From positions 1 through 6,233 of the forward strand of contig CAKXKM010000098.1 in NCBI GenBank assembly GCA_934876235.1: a stretch of 6,233 nucleotides of DNA. Direction: 5' to 3'. Positions 1 to 6,233 of the stretch are shown here, in pieces. Source of the DNA: Collinsella sp. AF02-46-1. GTDB lineage: Bacteria > Actinomycetota > Coriobacteriia > Coriobacteriales > Coriobacteriaceae. The first letter of the stretch is position 1. The number at the start of each line of letters is the position of its first letter. The notes beneath the pieces are model-generated. The model was not told the origin of the DNA, did not search any database, and worked only from the letters and a program-made list of their open reading frames with translations. Both the position numbers and the translations under genes were made by a program.

Positions 1-198
1 GCCGAGGAGCGCTCAGCACAGGTCACGCGTGGTGGCGTATCTGTCGAGAGCATCTCAACACCCAGCCTACGCGCGCGCAGCGTTGTCGACGCCCCGCTTT
101 ACGTCTGCGGTGAAGCGCTCGACATCGACGCCGATTGCGGAGGCTTTAACCTTGCGTGGGCCTGGATCTCGGGCATTCGCGCTGCAAGCAGCCTGTAG
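1..198 (+). CDS. C-terminal end of a BaiN/HI0933-type NAD(P)/FAD-dependent oxidoreductase (partial)
   Basis: The first frame is open from base 1 to a TAG at 196-198 and gives 65 residues; the start is outside the window. The readable protein contains AQVTRGGVSVESI, then PLYVCGEALDIDADCGGFNLAWAWISGIRAA in two pieces. Known for the family: HI0933/BaiN-type flavoproteins end with a 'TxGGV' segment, then 'GLYFCGEvLDvDGxxGGYNLQWAwsSG', where the Gly/Asp-rich stretch closes over the FAD. The match is close and in the right order, so this is the C-terminal FAD-binding lobe. Substrate is unknown; members include bile-acid-related BaiN and many unassigned reductases. It lies 80 bases upstream of another flavoprotein gene on the same strand. 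Nothing suggests the end is damaged. Confidence 0.87.
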   Translation, partial: AEERSAQVTRGGVSVESISTPSLRARSVVDAPLYVCGEALDIDADCGGFNLAWAWISGIRAASSL

Positions 199-208
199 CC
201 GCGCAGTC

Positions 209-214
209 TATAAT
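209..214 (+). promoter_or_regulatory. Candidate -10 box (TATAAT) ahead of the COG2509 gene
   Basis: A perfect TATAAT sits 10 bases after the stop codon of the upstream oxidoreductase. Transcription would start near 220-222 and give a leader of about 58 bases containing the hairpin at 229-252 and the ribosome site at 267-272. I could not find a convincing -35 hexamer 16-18 bases upstream (the sequence there is AAGCAG or similar), and no TGn extension is present. The call therefore rests on the -10 match and its position alone. Confidence 0.35.
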
Positions 215-228
215 CAAAAACGCATTCG

Positions 229-260
229 GGCCGTCTGGGATACCGGACGGCCTCTTTCTT
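229..260 (+). terminator. Hairpin terminator or leader attenuator between two flavoprotein genes
   Basis: Bases 229-252 fold into a 10-bp stem (GGCCGTCTGG against CCGGACGGCC, one T-G wobble) closed by a GATA tetraloop. They are followed by the pyrimidine-rich TCTTTCTT at 253-260, and a run of five A residues lies just upstream. This is the form of an intrinsic terminator for the upstream gene, although the T run is interrupted by C. The ribosome site of the next gene begins only seven bases after the tract, so it could also act as a leaky attenuator in that gene's own leader. Confidence 0.6.
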
Positions 261-278
261 GTCTCTAAGGAGACCTCG

Positions 279-1919
279 ATGATTGAAATCACCCAAGTCA
301 ACGCGTCGCTCGATGAAGCCGGCGATGAAAATGCCTGTCTCATTGTTGGCAAGCGAGTCGCCAAGTGCGTCCTACGTTGCAAGGACTCCGAGATCAAGTC
401 CATCGAGCTCCACCGCAAGTCAATCGACGCTCGCAAAAAACGAGACGTCCATTTTATCCTGAGCTTTCGTGTTGAGCTGACTAGTCCCCACCTCGAGCGA
501 GAAGCGATCGACAGCGTTGCCGAGCGTGACCGCTCGCGCGTACGCGCGATAGAAGACGATGAGCCTTCATTCCCCTCCCCCGCCTCCGACGCACCTCAAG
601 AACGCCCTGTCGTTGTCGGCGCCGGATGCGCCGGCCTTTTCGCTGCGCTTACGCTCGCCGAAGCAGGTCTTAAGCCCTTGCTCATCGAGCGCGGCGACCC
701 GGCACTTCGCCGCTCGCAGGCAATCGACCTCTTTCTAAAGGAGCGCATCCTCGACCCCGAGAGCAATATCCAGTTTGGCCTGGGCGGCGCGGGAACATTC
801 TCGGACGGCAAGCTCAATACGGGAACCAAAAATCCCGCCCATCGCCTGATTCTTGAGACCTTCGTCGAAGCGGGCTCACCTCGCGACATCCTGTGGGACG
901 CCAAGCCGCACATTGGCTCCGACATCCTCCCCACCGTCGTCACCAACATTTCTCAGCGCATCGAGCAGCTCGGTGGAACCGTCCGCTATCGAACAAAGCT
1001 CGTCAATATTCGAACCGATGGATCTGGCGCCATCACCGGCATTGATGTCCAATCGTCCCAAGACGCCGCTTGCGAGTCAATCGAGACAAAGCACCTCATC
1101 CTCGCCTGCGGGCATTCTGCTCGCGATATTTTTGAGCTCCTTAAGGACCACAACGTGGCCCTCGCACAAAAGACCTTTGCCATGGGCGTTCGCATCGAGC
1201 ATCCGCAACGCGACATCGACCGAGCCCAATATGGAGCCTCGGCGGGACATCCAGCGCTCGGGGCGGCCCCCTACAAACTTGTTGCCCATCTTCCCAACGG
1301 CCGCAGCGTGTTCTCGTTTTGTATGTGCCCCGGCGGACAGGTTGTTGCCGCCTCTTCAGAACCGTGCCATCTGTGCGTCAACGGGGCCAGTCTCAATGCC
1401 CGCGACGGACGCAACGCAAATGCCGCCCTGCTCGTTAACGTCACGCCTGAGGACCTTCCCAACAATGACCCGCTCGCCGGCATCGAGCTCCAGCGTGCCT
1501 GCGAGGCGGCCGCCTATCGCCTGGGCGGTTCCAACTGGAACGCACCAGCACAGCTCGTCGGAGATTTCCTCGCAGGACGCGCCAGTAAGGCGCCCGGAAA
1601 GGTAAAGCCCACCTATCCGCTCGGTGTGACCTGGACGGCAATTGACGAAGCCCTGCCGCAGCATATCATCGAGTCGCTCCGCCTGGGACTTCCCCTACTC
1701 GGAAAAAAGCTACGCGGCTACGACTGCCCCGATGCCGTTCTTACCGGCGTGGAGACTCGTTCGAGCTCACCGGTCACTGTCACCCGAGACCGAACGTGCC
1801 ATGCCGTGTCGACCCCGGGCCTCTACCCTTGTGGTGAGGGAGCTGGATATGCCGGCGGCATCATGAGCGCGGCCACCGACGGCATCCGTTGTGCCGAAGC
1901 CCTGATCGCAGACCTCTAA
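279..1919 (+). CDS. FAD-dependent dehydrogenase-like protein, COG2509 family
   Basis: A 546-residue cytosolic flavoprotein of a widely conserved but functionally unassigned family. No signal peptide or membrane segment is present. Residues 1-105 form the family's small N-terminal domain, ending in a Pro/Ser/Asp-rich linker. The dinucleotide-binding fold begins at 111 with VVVGAGCAGLFAAL, ending in the acidic residue of LIERG (about 138). GLGGAGTFSDGKLNTGTKN (168-185), SFCMCPGGQVVAAS (346-359) and CGEGAGYAGGIMSAATDG (518-535) are the motifs by which I recognise COG2509; the last closes the FAD site. Start choice: ATG at 279 has AAGGAG at 267-272 with 6-base spacing. An upstream in-frame GTG at 156 would overlap the previous gene and read through the hairpin. 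The CHLC at 363-366 beside the CMC at 348-350 is unusual to my recollection. Reaction and electron donor are unknown. The gene converges on uvrB. Confidence 0.93.
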   Translation: MIEITQVNASLDEAGDENACLIVGKRVAKCVLRCKDSEIKSIELHRKSIDARKKRDVHFILSFRVELTSPHLEREAIDSVAERDRSRVRAIEDDEPSFPSPASDAPQERPVVVGAGCAGLFAALTLAEAGLKPLLIERGDPALRRSQAIDLFLKERILDPESNIQFGLGGAGTFSDGKLNTGTKNPAHRLILETFVEAGSPRDILWDAKPHIGSDILPTVVTNISQRIEQLGGTVRYRTKLVNIRTDGSGAITGIDVQSSQDAACESIETKHLILACGHSARDIFELLKDHNVALAQKTFAMGVRIEHPQRDIDRAQYGASAGHPALGAAPYKLVAHLPNGRSVFSFCMCPGGQVVAASSEPCHLCVNGASLNARDGRNANAALLVNVTPEDLPNNDPLAGIELQRACEAAAYRLGGSNWNAPAQLVGDFLAGRASKAPGKVKPTYPLGVTWTAIDEALPQHIIESLRLGLPLLGKKLRGYDCPDAVLTGVETRSSSPVTVTRDRTCHAVSTPGLYPCGEGAGYAGGIMSAATDGIRCAEALIADL

Positions 1920-1946
1920 CGCACGAATTCCAGCGCGCAAAAGACA

Positions 1947-1980
1947 CAGGCCCCAAGCTCCACAGGGAACTCGGGGCCTG
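1947..1980. terminator. Shared bidirectional terminator between the COG2509 gene and uvrB
   Basis: CAGGCCCC (1947-1954) pairs perfectly with GGGGCCTG (1973-1980). Inside it, a further imperfect stem of about five pairs (1956-1961 with 1966-1971, one mismatch) leaves an ACAG loop. The two genes converge, with stops at 1919 and 1985, so the 65-base gap must end both transcripts. On the minus strand the hairpin is followed by TGTCTTTTGCG, a good though short T run. On the plus strand it is followed by TTCACTATTTCTT, which is weaker. The uvrB stop lies only four bases from the stem. Confidence 0.85.
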
Positions 1981-1984
1981 TTCA

Positions 1985-4225
<2,241 letters not shown>

Positions 4226-4250
4226 GGATACTCCTAACTCATATATCTGC

Positions 4251-4256
4251 AGTATA
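4251..4256 (-). promoter_or_regulatory. Possible -10 box (TATACT) for uvrB
   Basis: In the 51-base gap between the transglycosylase stop and the uvrB start, the minus strand reads TATACT, 25 bases before the ATG. Only a poor -35 (TAGGAC, 17 bases further up) is available, and no LexA-type palindrome is visible. uvrB may simply be read through from the genes upstream. Confidence 0.25.
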
Positions 4257-4276
4257 CGCAGGCGGCAGGCATAGTC

Positions 4277-4858
4277 CTATACGAACCGATCGGGATAGAG
4301 GGTCTTATAGCGAACCCAGGCATTATTGACACGAATCAGATACGCCTGCGTCTCGGGAAAGGTGATTGCATTATGAAGCGACGTGCTCTGCTGCGCCCAA
4401 CCGTCGACATTGCCCATGCCAGCGTTATAGGCGGCAATGGCACTATCCGTCGACCCATTGAAATAGGTCAGAAGATACGAGAGGTATGCGCAGCCAAACT
4501 CGATATTGGTAGCCGGATCGTTAAGGTTGTCGACCGAATACTCGTCACCGTCGACAAGGCCCTTGGTGATCATATCCTGAGCAGTCACAGGCATCAGCTG
4601 CATCAATCCCTGAGCACCCTGATTCGACTCAGCCTCGGGATCCCAATTCGATTCCGACTTAATGACAGCGCACACCAGATACGGATCCAGATTATGCGAA
4701 ATACTCGATTGCTTTACATACGCCTCGTGGTCAATGGGATACAGCGGCTTAAAGAAAGCCGCGGGAGCACACGAGTAAACGAATGAGATAAGGCCGAAGG
4801 CAAAAACGGCAGCCAGCGGAATAAGGCGATACCACGCAAAGAAACGTGTCTTAGGCAT
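4277..4858 (-). CDS. Membrane-anchored lytic transglycosylase, Slt-type (family 1)
   Basis: A 193-residue enzyme expected to cleave the glycan backbone of peptidoglycan, forming 1,6-anhydromuramyl ends, on the outer face of the membrane. Residues 12-28 are a single hydrophobic helix after a short basic N terminus, so it is a signal anchor or uncleaved signal. The SLT domain follows from about 45. SESNWDPEA carries the catalytic Glu at 69, GAQGLMQLMP is at 81-90 and AYNAG at 143-147. These match the three signature motifs of Slt/MltE-like enzymes. No LysM, SPOR or other wall-binding domain is present, so it is a minimal version. Start choice: two ATGs lie at 4864 and 4858. The AAGGAGG at 4871-4865 abuts the first with no spacing but stands six bases from the second, so I use 4858. 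It overlaps the end of coaE by eight bases, suggesting translational coupling. A role in growth, division or spore-like processes cannot be told from sequence. Confidence 0.94.
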   Translation of the reverse strand: MPKTRFFAWYRLIPLAAVFAFGLISFVYSCAPAAFFKPLYPIDHEAYVKQSSISHNLDPYLVCAVIKSESNWDPEAESNQGAQGLMQLMPVTAQDMITKGLVDGDEYSVDNLNDPATNIEFGCAYLSYLLTYFNGSTDSAIAAYNAGMGNVDGWAQQSTSLHNAITFPETQAYLIRVNNAWVRYKTLYPDRFV

Positions 4859-5492
4859 CGGCATCCTCCTTATTCGCAGTGTCTATAAACCCATGGCATG
4901 CAAGCCATGAGTCAAGCTGCTCAAAGAGCGAATTATCACCTGCGGTATTATCAATCACCGTTGTAGCGAGATTGCACAGCTCAGACTCATCGGGCTGGCA
5001 AGCAGAACGGGCATCGAAATCAGATGGCTCCATGCCACGCTGAATAGCACGCTTGCGACGAACTGACAAAGGGGCGCTGATGACCAGAATTTCATCAGCC
5101 AAGCCAAATGCATCCTCAAAACCAGTCGGGGCAGAAACCTCGACCACCGCAAAGGGATAACGGGGGGAAGAAACCGTGCAGCAAACCGGATCAAGAATCC
5201 TCAGTGACAGCTGCTCAATGAGAACGGGGTGCACAATGCTATTGAGCCTCGCGACCGCATCAGGAGAAACAAAAGCTCGAGAAGCGAGTATGTTACGGCG
5301 AACGCCGCCCTCCTCGTCCAAAATATCCCAGCCAAATTCTTCCGCGAGGGCATTGACGATATCGGAGCCTGGCACATACAGCGATTTTGCAAGCTCATCC
5401 AGATCGATAAGCATAGCGCCACGAGATTCGAAATAGCGGCAGGCAGTAGACTTACCCGAAGCAATATTGCCCAAGACAAATACGGTAAACAT
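4851..5492 (-). CDS. coaE: Dephospho-CoA kinase (CoaE)
   Basis: CoaE phosphorylates the ribose 3'-hydroxyl of dephospho-CoA with ATP, the last step of coenzyme A synthesis, in the cytosol. The 213-residue length is typical. The P-loop is GNIASGKST at 8-16 (K14), and the acceptor-site aspartates sit in LIDLDELAKSLYVPG (D30, D32). FGWDIL and LNSIVHPVLIEQL follow (HP at 88-89). A basic lid segment VRRKRAIQRG (about 144-153) and ATTVIDNTAGDNSLFEQL close the protein, as in the family. Two places are unusual: the family's 'LDR' triplet reads VRR (64-66), and the stretch normally near PLLFE reads APTGFED (121-127). Start choice: ATG at 5492 has GGAGG with 5-base spacing. A TTG one codon earlier is only two bases from it. 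The gene is first after the rRNA terminator and overlaps the transglycosylase gene. Assignment is sound at family level; activity is inferred. Confidence 0.9.
   Translation of the reverse strand: MFTVFVLGNIASGKSTACRYFESRGAMLIDLDELAKSLYVPGSDIVNALAEEFGWDILDEEGGVRRNILASRAFVSPDAVARLNSIVHPVLIEQLSLRILDPVCCTVSSPRYPFAVVEVSAPTGFEDAFGLADEILVISAPLSVRRKRAIQRGMEPSDFDARSACQPDESELCNLATTVIDNTAGDNSLFEQLDSWLACHGFIDTANKEDADA
4865..4871 (-). promoter_or_regulatory. Ribosome binding site that fixes the transglycosylase start, inside coaE
   Basis: The minus strand reads AAGGAGG here, a near-perfect Shine-Dalgarno, within the last codons of coaE. It is followed by ATGCCGATG. The first ATG touches the site and is badly placed; the second is six bases away, a normal distance. 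Ribosomes finishing coaE at 4851 pass directly over this start. Confidence 0.85.
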
Positions 5493-5520
5493 CAAGCCCT
5501 CCCTAACGCCAATGCGAGTA

Positions 5521-5551
5521 ATTATCGCTCAAATACTCTAGAAGGACTCAA
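5521..5551 (-). promoter_or_regulatory. Candidate coaE promoter
   Basis: On the minus strand, TTGAGT (5551-5546) and GATAAT (5526-5521) stand 19 bases apart, matching sigma-70-type consensus at 4 and 5 positions of six. The spacer is slightly long. Transcription would start near 5514 and leave a leader of about 22 bases, which holds the GGAGG ribosome site. An alternative weak pair a little upstream is TTGGCT with TAGAGT, 16 bases apart. Some promoter is needed here because the rRNA terminator at 5625-5650 should stop incoming polymerase. Confidence 0.4.
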
Positions 5552-5618
5552 AATACAGCCAAACAGTAAGAGAGCATACGGGGGAGCTAGGTCCCAAAGC
5601 ACGACGTATATATAGCAC

Positions 5619-5650
5619 AAAAAAGGGGGAGGCCGCGAGGCCTCCCCCTT
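5619..5650 (-). terminator. rRNA operon terminator
   Basis: A 10-bp GC-rich stem (GGGGGAGGCC at 5625-5634 with its complement at 5639-5648) is extended by two A-T pairs and closed by a four-base loop. Read on the minus strand it is followed directly by six T residues (5624-5619). This is a textbook intrinsic terminator, placed about 33 bases after the 5S 3' end, and it separates the rRNA operon from coaE. Confidence 0.94.
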
Positions 5651-5663
5651 CTTCAAGTCATCC

Positions 5664-5680
5664 GACGGCTCGGTGCCGTC
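5664..5680 (-). other. Small hairpin just after 5S rRNA
   Basis: GACGGC (5664-5669) pairs with GCCGTC (5675-5680) around a five-base loop, starting right beside the extended 5S helix and 14 bases ahead of the main terminator hairpin. It may protect or guide trimming of the 5S 3' end. There is no T run, so it is not itself a terminator. Confidence 0.5.
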
Positions 5681-5682
5681 CA

Positions 5683-5803
5683 CCGGTCAGCGGCGCCCTG
5701 GCCTCCCACGGGCTGGCCCCGCAGTACTCTCGGCGCGATGGGGCTTAGCTTCCGGGTTCGGAACGGGACCGGGCGTGCCCCCCATGCTCTGGCCGCTGAC
5801 CGG
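5683..5803 (-). rRNA. rrf: 5S ribosomal RNA
   Basis: The minus strand carries the conserved 5S core: CCCGGTCCCGTTCCGAAC then CCGGAAGCTAAGCC (loops B and C region), followed by GCGCCGAGAGTACTGC (loop E/helix IV side). The ends pair as helix I: CCGGTCAGCGGC at the 5' end is fully complementary to GCCGCTGACCGG at the 3' end. Pairing continues one or two bases outward on each side (14 pairs, 5681-5694 with 5792-5805). Boundaries are set by aligning the core by eye to E. coli 5S and may be off by about three bases. It lies downstream of 23S in the usual 16S-23S-5S order and is followed by the operon terminator. No tRNA lies between 5S and the terminator. Confidence 0.96.
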
Positions 5804-5945
5804 TGGGCGGCGCCCACCGTTACGGTGTCCTGGGTCTCATCTACGTGCCCTGGGGGCCGCATGGCGCATAGGGGAGACGACTCGGGGGCATCCTCGTGCC
5901 CGGACCGCGCGCGTGAGCGCTCAGTCCCGCGGGCCGCGAGGTGCG
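5804..5945 (-). other. 23S-5S internal transcribed spacer
   Basis: About 140 GC-rich bases with no tRNA or protein gene that I can support. The part next to 5S forms a perfect 8-bp hairpin, CGGTGGGC (5801-5808) with GCCCACCG (5812-5819) and a three-base loop. It shares its last bases with the 5' strand of 5S helix I. The rest is probably precursor RNA removed during maturation. An open frame through this region and 5S is a by-product of GC-rich rRNA. Confidence 0.8.
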
Positions 5946-6233
5946 GTTCCGGAAGAGCTCGGGCGATTAGTGCGGCTCGGCTGAGGACGTCGCCGTCCTT
6001 GCACCTGCCGTCTATCGACCAGGTAGTCTACCTGGGCCCTTACCGGAAGGAGAACTAATCCCTGGAACGGCTTCCCGCTTAGATGCCTTCAGCGGTTATC
6101 CGCGCCGCACGCGGCTACCCGGCCGTGCCGTTGGTCGACAACCGGTTCACCGGAGGTGCGTCCACCCCGGTCCTCTCGTACTGGGGGCAGCCTCCATCGA
6201 TTCTCCTGCGCCCACGGAGGATAGGGACCGAAC
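5946..6233 (-). rRNA. rrl: 23S ribosomal RNA, 3' end (partial)
   Basis: The last roughly 290 bases of 23S rRNA, running off the right edge toward its 5' part. The sarcin-ricin loop, the universal binding site of elongation factors, is intact: the minus strand reads AGTACGAGAGGACCGG at 6182-6167. The complement of CTTCCCGCTTAGATGCCTTC (6069-6088) and of GATAGGGACCGAAC (6220-6233) are also near-universal domain VI/V blocks. The 3' end is placed about 20 bases beyond the conserved ATTAGT block (5966-5971), by comparison with E. coli, and is uncertain by several bases. The matching 5' strand of the end helix is outside the window, so it cannot be checked by pairing. Confidence 0.97.

Noticed and set aside
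156..278. Upstream in-frame GTG start for the COG2509 protein, adding 41 residues
   Set aside because: It would overlap the end of the upstream oxidoreductase and translate through the hairpin. ATG at 279 has a well-spaced AAGGAG and fits the family N terminus.
853..1605. A 250-codon frame overlapping the COG2509 gene on the same strand
   Set aside because: Ser/Pro/Arg-rich shadow translation of a GC-rich gene in another frame, entirely inside a gene with clear family motifs.
4226..4276. LexA/SOS operator ahead of uvrB
   Set aside because: No GAAC-N4-GTTC or CTGT-type palindrome is found in the gap.
4764..4800. Possible lipoprotein signal in the transglycosylase (VYSC)
   Set aside because: A Tyr at -2 of the Cys is not a normal lipobox, so an uncleaved membrane anchor is more likely.
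5493..5495. TTG one codon before the coaE ATG as the start
   Set aside because: It is only two bases from the GGAGG, whereas the ATG at 5492 is five bases away.
5605..5614. GTATATATAG as a promoter -10 just after the rRNA terminator
   Set aside because: The upstream -35 position falls in the terminator stem and T run with no match to TTGACA, and a better candidate lies nearer coaE.
5653..6058. Open frames of 69-106 codons across 5S, the spacer and 23S
   Set aside because: They lie inside rRNA and its spacer, have no family resemblance, and are expected by chance in GC-rich RNA genes.

Overview
The window looks like an ordinary chromosomal segment from a moderately GC-rich actinobacterium. 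My best guess is a gut Coriobacteriia member such as Collinsella. That rests on overall protein character (long UvrB, divergent CoaE, an anaerobe-type pair of flavoproteins) and is inference, because no database search was possible.

Layout, left to right. Bases 1-198 (+) are the last 65 codons of a BaiN/HI0933-type NAD(P)/FAD oxidoreductase whose start lies outside the window. An 80-base gap follows, with a perfect TATAAT and a strong hairpin. Next comes a complete 546-residue FAD-dependent protein of the uncharacterised COG2509 family (279-1919, +). It converges on uvrB, and a hairpin at 1947-1980 looks like a shared two-way terminator. From there to the right edge everything reads on the minus strand. 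In transcription order this is: the 3' end of a 23S rRNA gene (about 6233-5946), a 23S-5S spacer, 5S rRNA (about 5803-5683), a very strong terminator (5625-5650), coaE, a small membrane-anchored lytic transglycosylase overlapping coaE by 8 bases, and uvrB.

How the genes relate. coaE (last step of CoA synthesis), the transglycosylase (peptidoglycan cleavage) and uvrB (nucleotide excision repair) probably share at least some transcripts. They are packed tightly on one strand but do not form one pathway. The plus-strand pair are both flavoproteins with cytosolic, presumably redox, roles. No mobile element, CRISPR array, tRNA or phage gene is visible.

I see no clear new system. The points most worth a second look are the leader arrangement ahead of the COG2509 gene, the CxC/CxxC cysteine cluster in that protein, the altered motifs in CoaE, the enlarged UvrB ends, and the hairpin that competes with the 5' strand of 5S helix I.
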